21,399 nt of DNA, taken from the NCBI GenBank assembly GCA_022794295.1, contig JAAWEO010000015.1, forward strand, positions 1 to 21,399, read 5' to 3'. The notes under the pieces are model-generated. The model was not told where the DNA came from. It was given only the letters and a program-made list of their open reading frames with translations, and ran no database searches. Shown in pieces: positions 1 to 7,007 of the stretch. The DNA is from Angelakisella sp. Its GTDB lineage: Bacteria > Bacillota > Clostridia > Oscillospirales > Ruminococcaceae. The translations under genes were made by a program, and so were the position numbers. Within the stretch, counting starts at the first letter, position 1. The number at the start of each line of letters is the position of its first letter.

Positions 1-64
1 AAATTGCAGGAATACTTGGTGTATTACAAAATTTTTTAACGCAGCAGGGCGGAAAAAGACCTGC

Positions 65-101
65 CCTGGCGGCGTGCAGGGAGATTTTGAATAGGCTCTT
101 A
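65..101 (+). repeat. Interspersed repeat, copy A
   Basis: This 37-base stretch matches 6882-6918 in inverted orientation with four mismatches by eye. It lies in the region before the histidine kinase gene. The frame beginning at base 3 is open through the repeat up to the TGA at 210-212, and there the repeat would read LAACREILNRLL. Copy B read on the minus strand in the equivalent frame gives LAACGESLNRLL. Whether it is coding, a REP-like element or a regulatory element cannot be decided here. Confidence 0.7.
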
Positions 102-190
102 AAGGCTTATCCAGAAACCGGATGCGGACAAGCTGTGTGGGGATCATTTAAGCCGTGTCCCCCGGTATTTCACCGAAAGGAGGTGCCCTT

Positions 191-1603
191 GTGCCCGAAA
201 AAAAGCGGATGAAAACCATCACCAAGCGGTGGCTGTTCAACAGCTTCGGGGTGATGCTCATTATTGTGGCGGCCATGGTGATCGCCATCTCTGTTTCGGT
301 GCGCAGCTACTACTACAACGGGGCCCGGCAGTTCCTCCTTTCCCGGTCTGACTCCGTGGCTACCCTGCTGGAAAGCTACTCCAAGGACAGCTCGGTGGAT
401 TTTTCGGTCCAGCTCCGCCGCCTGGTGGAGGACTACGAATACAAGGACCGGTCCGAGCTGATGGCCATTGACGGGGAAAAAAATGTCATCATCACCTCCA
501 GCGGCTTCGAGCCGGAGCAGGGCCAGGAAATGCCAGACTACGACCGGGCCTATTCCTCCCAGACCGGGGTGGGGGAATTTGTGGGCTATGTGGGCAGCGA
601 AAAGGTGATGGCGGTTACAGTGATGTCCCGGATCATCAGTGACGACCTTTCCGCCATGCGGTATGTGGTTTCCCTGACCCGCATCGACCAGCAGATCCGC
701 ACCCTGATCCTTTTCGCCTGCCTGCTGGGGCTGGCAATCATCCTGTTTGTCCTCTGGTCCAGCCTATACTTCATCAACTCCATTATCATCCCTATCGGTG
801 AGGTGGGCCAGACCGCCAAGCAGATCGCCCAGGGGGATTTTGAGGTTCGGCTGACCCCGGAAAAGGAGGACGAGATCGGGGAGCTGTGCGCCTCGATCAA
901 CAACATGGCCGAGGAGCTGAGCAATGCTGAAAAGGTGAAGAACGACTTCATCTCCTCGGTGTCCCACGAGCTTCGCACCCCCCTTACCGCTATTCGGGGG
1001 TGGGGGGAGACCCTGATGGGAATGGGACAAGCCCCCGACCCGGACACCTTCCAAAAGGGAATGCATGTTATTATGAACGAGACCGAGCGGCTTTCCTCCA
1101 TGGTGGAGGAGCTTCTGGACTTTTCCCGGATGCAGAGCGGCCGCCTGGTGATGGAGCAGGAGCGGCTGGACGCGGTGGCGGAGCTTTCCGACGCGGTTCT
1201 TATTTTTACTGAGCGGGCCCGCCAGGAGCAGAAGGTCCTGGTCTACCAGGAGCCGGAGTTTTTCGCCCCGGTGCTGGGGGACCGCAACCGCCTGCGCCAG
1301 GTTTTTGTGAATATTCTGGACAATGCCCTGAAGTATTCGGACAGCGGGGACAGCGTCACCGTTCTGCCGGAGCTTCGGGAGGGGCGCTTCCGGGTCACCG
1401 TCAGCGATACTGGCTGCGGCATCTCCCGGGAGGACCTGCCCATGGTCAAGACCCGTTTTTACAAGGGACACACCACCCGCCGGGGTAGCGGCATCGGCCT
1501 TGCCGTGGCGGATGAGATCGTAAAGATGCACGGCGGCACCCTGGAGCTGGATTCCGTCAAGGACAAGGGTACCTCGGTCTGCATCACCCTGCCCCTGGCA
1601 TAA
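191..1603 (+). CDS. Sensor histidine kinase of a two-component system
   Basis: This is a membrane-bound kinase that senses an unknown signal and phosphorylates a response regulator. I choose the GTG at 191 because AAAGGAGGT (176-184) sits just upstream; the same frame is open to a GTG at 155. In the 470-residue product, helix 1 (about 14-37) and helix 2 (about 170-199) enclose an extracytoplasmic sensor region. A HAMP region follows (about 196-250), then the dimerisation box SHELRTPLTAIRGW with phospho-acceptor His about 259. The ATPase shows NILDNALKYS (N box, about 374), DTGCGIS (G1) and GSGIGLAVADEIV (G2). Overall order is that of PhoR/ResE-type kinases. No response regulator is visible in the window; it probably lies upstream, outside. 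The DUF1385 gene follows after 54 bases without a T-tract terminator, so co-transcription is likely. The ligand is unknown. Confidence 0.93.
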   Translation: MPEKKRMKTITKRWLFNSFGVMLIIVAAMVIAISVSVRSYYYNGARQFLLSRSDSVATLLESYSKDSSVDFSVQLRRLVEDYEYKDRSELMAIDGEKNVIITSSGFEPEQGQEMPDYDRAYSSQTGVGEFVGYVGSEKVMAVTVMSRIISDDLSAMRYVVSLTRIDQQIRTLILFACLLGLAIILFVLWSSLYFINSIIIPIGEVGQTAKQIAQGDFEVRLTPEKEDEIGELCASINNMAEELSNAEKVKNDFISSVSHELRTPLTAIRGWGETLMGMGQAPDPDTFQKGMHVIMNETERLSSMVEELLDFSRMQSGRLVMEQERLDAVAELSDAVLIFTERARQEQKVLVYQEPEFFAPVLGDRNRLRQVFVNILDNALKYSDSGDSVTVLPELREGRFRVTVSDTGCGISREDLPMVKTRFYKGHTTRRGSGIGLAVADEIVKMHGGTLELDSVKDKGTSVCITLPLA

Positions 1604-1657
1604 GGGGGAGGCCCCGCCCGGTTACAGGGCGGCATCGCTTGGAAAGGAAGGAACAAA

Positions 1658-2584
1658 TTGAGCAAAAAGAAAACATCCATCGGGGGCCAGGCCCTCATTG
1701 AAGGGATCATGATGCGGGGGCCCTACACCTCCGCCATGTCGGTGCGTCTTTCCGACGGGACCATTGATACCGAGACCTGGCCCACCCACAAAAGCGCTAT
1801 CCTCCCCTGGTACAAAAAGACCCCCTTCCTCCGGGGCATCTTCAATATGGTGGACAGCATGGGGACCGGCTTTTCCTGCCTGATGAAATCGGCCGAAAAG
1901 GCGGGAATGGAGGACGAGGAGCCCACCAAGCTGGAGATCTGGCTGGCGGACCGCCTGGGGGCCACGGCCACCGGGGTCATGAACACCATCGCGGTGATCC
2001 TGGGGGTGGGCCTGGCCCTGCTGCTCTTTATTGTCATCCCCACTGGGGTCACCTCCCTGCTGCGTCCGGTGGTCCCCGGGGGACAGCTGCTGGCCCTGAT
2101 CGAGGGGGTCATAAAGGCGGTGATCTTTGTCTGCTACCTGGCCCTTTCCTCCCGCCTGGAGGAGATGCGGCGCCTGTTCTCCTTCCACGGCGGGGAGCAC
2201 AAAACCATCGCCTGCTACGAGGCCGGGGAGGAGCTCACCGTGGAGAATGTGCGCAAATTCCCCCGGTTCCACCCCCGGTGCGGCACCAGCTTTATCGTCC
2301 TGGTGCTCCTGATCTCCATCCTGGTGTCCTCCTTCATCAGCTGGAGCAGCCCCCTGATGCGGATGGCGCTGAAGCTCCTTACCCTGCCGGTGGTCATCGG
2401 CGTCGCCTACGAGCTGATCAAGCTGGCAGGGCGGCACAACAACGTCCTCACCCGGATCATCTCCGCCCCGGGGCTGTGGCTCCAGCGGATCACCACCAAC
2501 GAACCGGATGACGCCATGATCCAGGTAGCCATTGCCGCCATGACCCCGGTGATCCCCGACGATGCCAATGCTGACAACTGGTGA
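1658..2584 (+). CDS. DUF1385 (YqhQ-like) membrane protein
   Basis: The start is a TTG at 1658 preceded by GGAAAGGAAGG (1641-1651), and no ATG gives a better fit. The 308-residue product begins with the family's SIGGQALIEGIMMRGP block (about 7-22). It also has the conserved FHGGEHKTIACYE (about 176-188) and RFHPRCGTSF (about 203-212) motifs. Four hydrophobic segments are visible at about 106-126, 144-163, 210-229 and 238-255, so it is an integral membrane protein. The His- and Cys-rich motifs suggest metal binding, but that is inference; the family has no settled function. In many Firmicutes this gene sits directly before prmC and prfA. Here prmC follows with the stop and start only a few bases apart, which supports the assignment and translational coupling, while prfA is not next. 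Confidence 0.9.
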   Translation: MSKKKTSIGGQALIEGIMMRGPYTSAMSVRLSDGTIDTETWPTHKSAILPWYKKTPFLRGIFNMVDSMGTGFSCLMKSAEKAGMEDEEPTKLEIWLADRLGATATGVMNTIAVILGVGLALLLFIVIPTGVTSLLRPVVPGGQLLALIEGVIKAVIFVCYLALSSRLEEMRRLFSFHGGEHKTIACYEAGEELTVENVRKFPRFHPRCGTSFIVLVLLISILVSSFISWSSPLMRMALKLLTLPVVIGVAYELIKLAGRHNNVLTRIISAPGLWLQRITTNEPDDAMIQVAIAAMTPVIPDDANADNW

Positions 2585-2588
2585 GCCT

Positions 2589-3446
2589 ATGACCCTCTCC
2601 CGTCTTTACCGCCTGGGAAAGGAGCAGCTCTCCACCCTGCCCGGCGGGGAGGACAATTCCCCCATGGAGGCCGCCTTTCTCTTTGAAAAGGCCCTGGGGC
2701 TGGACTGGCGGGAGCGGTTCCGCCGGGGACAGGAGCCCGCGCCGGAGGAGGGCGCCGCAGCCTTCCTCGCCCTAATCCGGCGGCGGCTGGCCGGGGAGCC
2801 TCTGCAATACCTTTTGGGGGAGTGGGAGTTCTACGGCCTGCCCTTCCAGGTGGGCCCCGGGGTGCTGATCCCGCGGCCGGAAACCGAGCTTCTGGTGGAC
2901 CGTGTCCTGGAGCTTTGCCGGGGCCTTTCCTCCCCGGTCCTTCTGGACCTTTGCTCCGGCAGCGGCTGCATTCCCATCGCCCTGGGGAAGGCCCTCCCCA
3001 GTGCCTCCCTTTGGGGGGTGGAGCTTTCCCCCCATGCCCTGGAGTATTTCCGGCAGAACCTTGCCCGGAACGGTGTCCCCAACGTCACCGCTGTGGCAGG
3101 GGATATTTTTGCCCTGCCGGAGGAGGTCACTGGGCGGCGGTACGACATCATCACCGCCAATCCCCCCTACATCCCCCGGGGGGAGCTCCCCGGCCTACAG
3201 GCCGAGGTGGGCTGGGAGCCGCCCCTGGCGCTGGACGGGGGGGAGGATGGCCTGGACTTCTACCGCCGCCTTCCCGGCCTCTGCGCCCCCCTGCTAAAGC
3301 CGGGGGGATGGCTGCTTCTGGAGATCGGGGAGGGGCAGGGGGAGGCCGTGGCAGGGCTTCTTGCAGGTGCCGCCTTTGACCGTGTTCAGGTGGTAACGGA
3401 TCTTTCGGGGCTGGAGCGGTGTGTCTGGGGGCAGAGGAAGGATTAG
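2589..3446 (+). CDS. prmC: Peptide chain release factor N5-glutamine methyltransferase
   Basis: PrmC transfers a methyl group from S-adenosylmethionine to the glutamine of the GGQ motif in release factors RF1 and RF2, in the cytoplasm. The product of 285 residues has an N-terminal helical release-factor-binding region with RRLAGEPLQYLLGEWEFYG (about 65-83) and VLIPRPETE. It has the SAM-binding LDLCSGSGCIPIAL (about 119-132) and the catalytic NPPY (191-194) in TANPPYI. EPPLALDGGEDGL follows, as is usual in PrmC. Upstream in-frame ATGs at 2562 and 2568 overlap the DUF1385 gene. I prefer 2589 because MTLSRLYRLG matches the usual N terminus and it lies four bases after the upstream stop, although its ribosome site is weak. 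The order DUF1385-prmC is common in Firmicutes. Confidence 0.93.
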   Translation: MTLSRLYRLGKEQLSTLPGGEDNSPMEAAFLFEKALGLDWRERFRRGQEPAPEEGAAAFLALIRRRLAGEPLQYLLGEWEFYGLPFQVGPGVLIPRPETELLVDRVLELCRGLSSPVLLDLCSGSGCIPIALGKALPSASLWGVELSPHALEYFRQNLARNGVPNVTAVAGDIFALPEEVTGRRYDIITANPPYIPRGELPGLQAEVGWEPPLALDGGEDGLDFYRRLPGLCAPLLKPGGWLLLEIGEGQGEAVAGLLAGAAFDRVQVVTDLSGLERCVWGQRKD

Positions 3447-3498
3447 GGACACGCCCTAAAGCTTGTCCCAAAGGCCGAAGCGCCCTTTCCTGTAGAAA

Positions 3499-3526
3499 AG
3501 CCAGGGCGGTGACTTTAGCCCTGGCT
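3499..3526 (-). terminator. Intrinsic terminator of the 99-residue orphan gene
   Basis: On the minus strand the stop codon is followed at once by AGCCAGGGC, a 10-base loop and GCCCTGGCT (nine perfect pairs), then TTTT. On the plus strand there is no T run, so it serves the minus-strand gene. It may also block read-through from prmC only weakly. Confidence 0.75.
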
Positions 3527-3527
3527 G

Positions 3528-3827
3528 TTACCGGGCCGCTGCCGCCGTTTTCTGCTGCCGCCCCGTTCCGCTGAGAAGGAACCGGTCGTCCCGGAAGGTG
3601 AGGGCAAAGCCCTCCATCCCCTCCAGGCGGGCCTCCCACCGGCCCCGGAGGATCTGGGTGCCTGCGGGGAAAAAGGTCCCCATCCGGACAGCCCCTTCCT
3701 CCAGCCCCCGGGAAAGCTCCCCCGGCGTCTCCGGACCGGGTGCGGCGGCAATGGTTCGGCCGCTGCCCAGGACCTCCCCGTCCAGCAGAAAGGTCATATC
3801 GGTGACCGTAAGATACAGCTCTTTCAT
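3528..3827 (-). CDS. Hypothetical protein of 99 residues
   Basis: I do not recognise a family. The gene is supported by its surroundings: the ATG at 3827 has a near-perfect ribosome site (AAAAAGGAGGAACCAAA before ATG), there is a promoter candidate at 3883-3912, and a terminator directly follows the stop. The product starts MKELYLTVTDMTFLLDGEVLG, then has a Gly/Pro/Glu-rich middle and ends in a basic QQKTAAAAR tail. No signal peptide or membrane helix is visible. The alternating hydrophobic pattern (LTVTDMTFLLDG, FALTFRDDRFLLSG) suggests a small beta-rich domain, which is inference. It lies alone between plus-strand genes, convergent with prmC. Confidence 0.7.
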   Translation of the reverse strand: MKELYLTVTDMTFLLDGEVLGSGRTIAAAPGPETPGELSRGLEEGAVRMGTFFPAGTQILRGRWEARLEGMEGFALTFRDDRFLLSGTGRQQKTAAAAR

Positions 3828-3882
3828 TTTGGTTCCTCCTTTTTCACAGTGCTTGAAAGAGTTTCCCCTTCCGTCTGATACC

Positions 3883-3912
3883 AGTATACCAGAAAGCCTG
3901 TCCGGTTATCAG
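3883..3912 (-). promoter_or_regulatory. Candidate promoter of the 99-residue orphan gene
   Basis: Read on the minus strand, CTGATA (3907-3912) and TATACT (3883-3888) are 18 bases apart, matching four and five of six sigma-A consensus positions. The -10 box lies 56 bases before the ATG at 3827. Confidence 0.5.
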
Positions 3913-4051
3913 GACAATGGAGGGGAAACAGGGGGGATTTCCCCGCTTTTTGTCAGGTTCTGATTCAAAGGCAGGGTTCCTCATTCCATGGATATGCCCG
4001 GCCCGCCCCCGATATTCTGCCCCCGGGGACAAGCCCAAAGGAGGGAAGCCT

Positions 4052-4918
4052 ATGACCCCGTTCCGGTTCCAGAAGGTTTACCTGGAGATTACCAATGTCT
4101 GTAACCTGCGCTGTCCCTTTTGTCCCCCGGGGAAGCGGCCCCCTGCCTTTCTTAGCCGGGAGCAGTTTCTCCGGGCCCTGGACCAGCTGCGGCCCTTCAC
4201 CGGGTACCTCTATTTTCACGTGAAGGGAGAACCCCTTCTTCACCCCCTGCTGCCAGAGTTTCTGGCTGCCGCAGGGGAGATGGGCTTTCGGGTAAACCTG
4301 ACCACCAACGGCGTTCTTCTGCCCAGGCTGGCTCCGGTCCTTCTGGAGGCTCCCGCCCTGCGCCAGGTAAACCTTTCCCTCCACAGCTACCGGGAGGAGG
4401 CCCACGGCCCCAAAGAGGCTTATATTGCCGCCCTGGCCGCCTTTGCCCGGCAGGCGGCGGAAAGGGGCAGATACACCGTTTTTCGCATCTGGACCCTGGA
4501 CAAGACCCGGGAAAGCAGCGGCCTCTGCCGGGAGCTACTGGAGCTGCTGGGACGGGAGTTCCCCGGTCCGGGGGATCTGGCGGCCCGGTCGGAGGAGCGG
4601 TCGGTCACCCTGGAAGGGGGTGTTTTTCTCAGCTTCGAGGAGGAGTTCCAATGGCCCAGTCTTTCCGCCCCGGAATACCCCGGTCCCGGCACCTGCTATG
4701 GCGCCCGGCGGATGCTGGGGGTCCTTTGTGACGGGACGGTGGTTCCCTGCTGCCTGGACGGGGAAGGGGAGTGCCCCCTGGGGAACCTGTTTACCGAGGA
4801 CCTTCGGGATATTCTGTCCCGTCCCCCCCTGGAGGAAATGGCCCGGGGCTTCCGGGAGCGGAGGATCACCCAGGAGCTCTGCCGCCGGTGCGGCTACCGC
4901 ACCCGGTTCCGCAAATAA
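4052..4918 (+). CDS. Radical SAM protein with SPASM-like C terminus
   Basis: The ATG at 4052 follows AAAGGAGGG at the usual distance; the open frame extends up to 3917 but that part is unlikely to be translated. The 288-residue product has the radical SAM cluster motif CNLRCPFC (Cys17, 21, 24), KGEPLLH (about 58-64) in the position of the SAM-contacting GEP motif, and NLTTNG (about 82-87). A second cysteine set follows in the C-terminal third: Cys215, 226, 233, 234, 241, 277 and 280, with CDGTVVPCCLDGEGECPLGN being typical of SPASM auxiliary-cluster domains. The reaction and substrate are unknown. SPASM enzymes often modify peptides or proteins, but I see no small precursor peptide beside it. 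A long hairpin and a small membrane protein gene follow. Confidence 0.88.
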   Translation: MTPFRFQKVYLEITNVCNLRCPFCPPGKRPPAFLSREQFLRALDQLRPFTGYLYFHVKGEPLLHPLLPEFLAAAGEMGFRVNLTTNGVLLPRLAPVLLEAPALRQVNLSLHSYREEAHGPKEAYIAALAAFARQAAERGRYTVFRIWTLDKTRESSGLCRELLELLGREFPGPGDLAARSEERSVTLEGGVFLSFEEEFQWPSLSAPEYPGPGTCYGARRMLGVLCDGTVVPCCLDGEGECPLGNLFTEDLRDILSRPPLEEMARGFRERRITQELCRRCGYRTRFRK

Positions 4919-4920
4919 CG

Positions 4921-4985
4921 CATAAACCCCCCGCCCCCGGAGACAATGGAAGCAGTACCATTGTTGCGGAAGGCGGGGGTTTATG
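4921..4985 (+). terminator. Long hairpin, possible bidirectional terminator or translation block
   Basis: Outer arms CATAAACCCCCCGCC (4921-4935) and GGCGGGGGTTTATG (4972-4985) pair with one bulge, and inner arms ACAATGG (4943-4949) and CCATTGT (4958-4964) pair perfectly. The hairpin begins two bases after the radical SAM stop codon. Its 3' arm contains the ribosome site and the ATG (4983-4985) of the next gene. The T run on either strand is short (TTT), so termination would be modest. Confidence 0.65.
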
Positions 4986-5375
4986 AATAAGAGAACAAGG
5001 CTGCGGGAATATTGGGGGCTGTTCTGCCTGGGGGCGGTGGGCTACAGCCTGCTGGAGATCCTTTGGCGGGGGTACACCCACTGGACCATGGGGGTCACCG
5101 GGGGGCTCTGCCTTTCCACCCTTTACCGCATCAGCGGGGCGGTCCAGGGGTGGGGGACCGGTGCCCGGTGCGCCCTGGGCTCCGCCATTATTACCGCCTA
5201 CGAGCTGGTGGTGGGATGCCTGGTGAATCTTAAGCTGGGCTGGGACGTGTGGGACTACTCCCAGCTGCCCTTTCACTTTCGGGGGCAGATCTGCCTGCTG
5301 TACAGCACCATATGGTTTTTGCTGTCCATGCCCATCTTCGGGCTGTGCTATCTGCTGAAGCAGCACCACCGGTGA
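4983..5375 (+). CDS. Small four-helix membrane protein, CmpB-type putative ABC transporter permease
   Basis: The 130-residue product has about four hydrophobic helices (about 12-28, 35-52, 62-80, 104-124) after a basic N terminus MNKRTRLREYW. The block WDYSQLPFHFRGQICLLYS (about 90-108) resembles the WDYS-P-N-G-ICL block I associate with the PF06541 family, annotated as putative ABC transporter permease (CmpB). Whether such proteins really belong to ABC transporters is doubtful, and no ATPase gene adjoins. The first ATG fits the topology. Its G-rich Shine-Dalgarno region and start codon lie in the 3' arm of the hairpin at 4921-4985, so expression may depend on that fold opening. A strong terminator follows. 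Confidence 0.75.
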   Translation: MNKRTRLREYWGLFCLGAVGYSLLEILWRGYTHWTMGVTGGLCLSTLYRISGAVQGWGTGARCALGSAIITAYELVVGCLVNLKLGWDVWDYSQLPFHFRGQICLLYSTIWFLLSMPIFGLCYLLKQHHR

Positions 5376-5386
5376 ATGGATACCAT

Positions 5387-5427
5387 AATATCTGCCCCTT
5401 TTTGACCGGAAGGGGCAGATATTTTTC
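5387..5427 (+). terminator. Intrinsic terminator after the small membrane protein
   Basis: AATATCTGCCCCTT (5387-5400) pairs perfectly with AAGGGGCAGATATT (5410-5423) over 14 bases with a nine-base loop, followed by TTT; the arm itself ends in T, giving a run of five. Confidence 0.88.
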
Positions 5428-5466
5428 CTGAACACCATTCCATGGCCCGTGATCTTCCTCTTTGGA

Positions 5467-5495
5467 TTGACTCCTTTCCCCAAACAGGCTATAAT
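5467..5495 (+). promoter_or_regulatory. Promoter of the NSS transporter gene
   Basis: TTGACT (5467-5472) and TATAAT (5490-5495) are separated by exactly 17 bases, close to sigma-A consensus. The start codon is about 57 bases downstream of the -10 box. Confidence 0.85.
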
Positions 5496-5552
5496 AGGTC
5501 GTATCAGCGCAGAAAAGCGATAAACCTGTAAAGGGCAAAAGGAGAAAAGAAG

Positions 5553-6884
5553 ATGAGTGCAAAAGGGAAAAAAGGGCAGTTTACCAGCCGCTGGGGGTTT
5601 GTCCTCTCGGCGGTGGGGTCGGCGGTGGGAATGGCCAATGTTTGGGGATTCCCGGCCAAAATGGGCAGCAATGGGGGCGGGGCCTTTCTGTTGGCCTACC
5701 TGATCTTTATCGCCCTGTTCAGCACCGTGGGCCTTGCCGCCGAATATGCCGTGGGCCGCCGGGCCCGCACCGGCACCCTGGGGGCCTACCGGATGGCCTG
5801 GGCCAGCCGCAGGGATTCCCTGGGAAAAGCGGGGGGCGCCCTGGGCTGGCTGCCCTTAGCGGGGTCCATGTGCATTGCCATCGGCTATGCCGCCATTATC
5901 GCCTATGTTCTAAAGGCCCTTACCGATGCGGTCACCGGCTCCCTGATGACGGTGGATACTGCCCGGTGGTTCGAGAGCTTTTCCACCACCTCCTACTCGG
6001 TGGTGCCCTTTCATATTGTGATCGTGGTGGGTACCCTTCTGACCCTGATGCTGGGGGCCAAGAGCATTGAGAAGAGCAACAAGGTGATGATGCCCGTCTT
6101 TTTTCTGATCTTCCTGGCCCTGGCGGTGCGGGTAGCCTTTCTGCCCGGTGCGGGGGAGGGCTACCGGTATATGTTCTCCCTGCGCTGGGAGGAGCTCCGG
6201 GACCCCATGGTGTGGATCTGGGCCATGGGACAGGCCTTTTTCTCCCTTTCCATTACCGGCAGCGGCATGATCGTCTACGGGGCCTACCTGGACCAGGAGA
6301 TGGACGTGGCTGCCCTGGCCCGGCAGACTGCGCTGTTTGACACCATTGCCGCCCTGGTGGCCGCCCTGGTGATCATCCCCGCCTGCTTCGCCTACGGCCT
6401 GGATGTGGGGGCGGGACCCTCCCTGCTGTTTGTCACCCTGCCCCGGATCCTCCAGGATATCCCCCTGGGGCGGCTTTTCACCGTGATCCTCTATGTTGCC
6501 ATGGTGTTTGCCGGGGTCAGCTCCTTGCAGAATATGTTCGAGGCGGTGGGAGAATCTCTCCTTCACCGCTTCCCCCGTCTGGGCCGCAAAACGGTGCTGG
6601 TCCTCCTCTGTATCATCTGCCTGGGGGTGGGCCTCCATATGGAGCCTATCTTCCAGTGGGGCCCCTGGATGGACATTGTCTCCATTTACATCATTCCCAT
6701 TGGCGCCACCCTGGGGGCGGTGTCCTGGTTCTGGGTGATGCGCCGGGAGGACCTGATGGACGAGGTCTCCCGGGGGGCGGGGAAGGCTCCGGGGCAGCTG
6801 TGGTACTGCCTGGGGCGGTATGCCTATGTCCCCTGTGCCGCCGTTCTCTGCATCGTGGCCCTGGCCCTGAAGGTGGCTTTCTAA
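5553..6884 (+). CDS. Sodium-dependent NSS/SNF-family amino acid transporter
   Basis: This is a cytoplasmic-membrane symporter of the neurotransmitter:sodium symporter family, which takes up amino acids or related compounds with Na+. The ATG at 5553 follows AAAGGAGAAAAGAAG. The 443-residue product opens with the family hallmark WGFVLSAVGSAVGMANVWGF (about 14-33) and NGGGAFLLAYL (about 40-50). About eleven hydrophobic helices follow, the shorter form usual in bacteria (Tyt1, MhsT). GQAFFSLSITGSGMIVYGAYL (split here as GQAFFSLSITG and SGMIVYGAYL, about 226-246) is the helix-6 unwound region. The substrate cannot be read from the sequence. The gene has its own promoter and is monocistronic. Its stop codon TAA is the first three bases of repeat copy B. 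Confidence 0.92.
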   Translation: MSAKGKKGQFTSRWGFVLSAVGSAVGMANVWGFPAKMGSNGGGAFLLAYLIFIALFSTVGLAAEYAVGRRARTGTLGAYRMAWASRRDSLGKAGGALGWLPLAGSMCIAIGYAAIIAYVLKALTDAVTGSLMTVDTARWFESFSTTSYSVVPFHIVIVVGTLLTLMLGAKSIEKSNKVMMPVFFLIFLALAVRVAFLPGAGEGYRYMFSLRWEELRDPMVWIWAMGQAFFSLSITGSGMIVYGAYLDQEMDVAALARQTALFDTIAALVAALVIIPACFAYGLDVGAGPSLLFVTLPRILQDIPLGRLFTVILYVAMVFAGVSSLQNMFEAVGESLLHRFPRLGRKTVLVLLCIICLGVGLHMEPIFQWGPWMDIVSIYIIPIGATLGAVSWFWVMRREDLMDEVSRGAGKAPGQLWYCLGRYAYVPCAAVLCIVALALKVAF

Positions 6885-6918
6885 GAGTCTATTCAAGCTC
6901 TCCCCGCACGCCGCCAGG
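6882..6918 (-). repeat. Interspersed repeat, copy B
   Basis: The minus strand here matches plus-strand bases 65-101 at 33 of 37 positions. The repeat overlaps the TAA stop codon of the transporter gene (6882-6884) and lies before the strong hairpin at 6939-6989. Confidence 0.7.
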
Positions 6919-6938
6919 TCCGGCCACACATGATAAAA

Positions 6939-6989
6939 ACAAAAGCGGAGAGCTGCCCCTTCTTTTCAGGGACAGCTCTCCGCTTTTGT
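6939..6989 (-). terminator. Terminator between convergent transporter gene and metNIQ
   Basis: ACAAAAGCGGAGAGCTG (6939-6955) pairs perfectly with CAGCTCTCCGCTTTTGT (6973-6989), 17 pairs. On the minus strand the stem is followed by TTTTTATC and so terminates metQ. On the plus strand the CTTTTGT end can act as a weaker terminator for the transporter gene. Confidence 0.88.
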
Positions 6990-7007
6990 GCTGCTGCAAA
7001 GGCGGGA

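Noticed and set aside
1604..1657. CCGCCC/GGGCGG hairpin between the histidine kinase and DUF1385 genes as a terminator.
   Set aside because: The stem has only six pairs and no T run; the genes are more likely co-transcribed.
5910..6929. A 339-residue minus-strand open frame opposite the NSS transporter.
   Set aside because: It is a His/Gln/Gly-rich shadow. Only its first residues cover repeat copy B, which I report separately.
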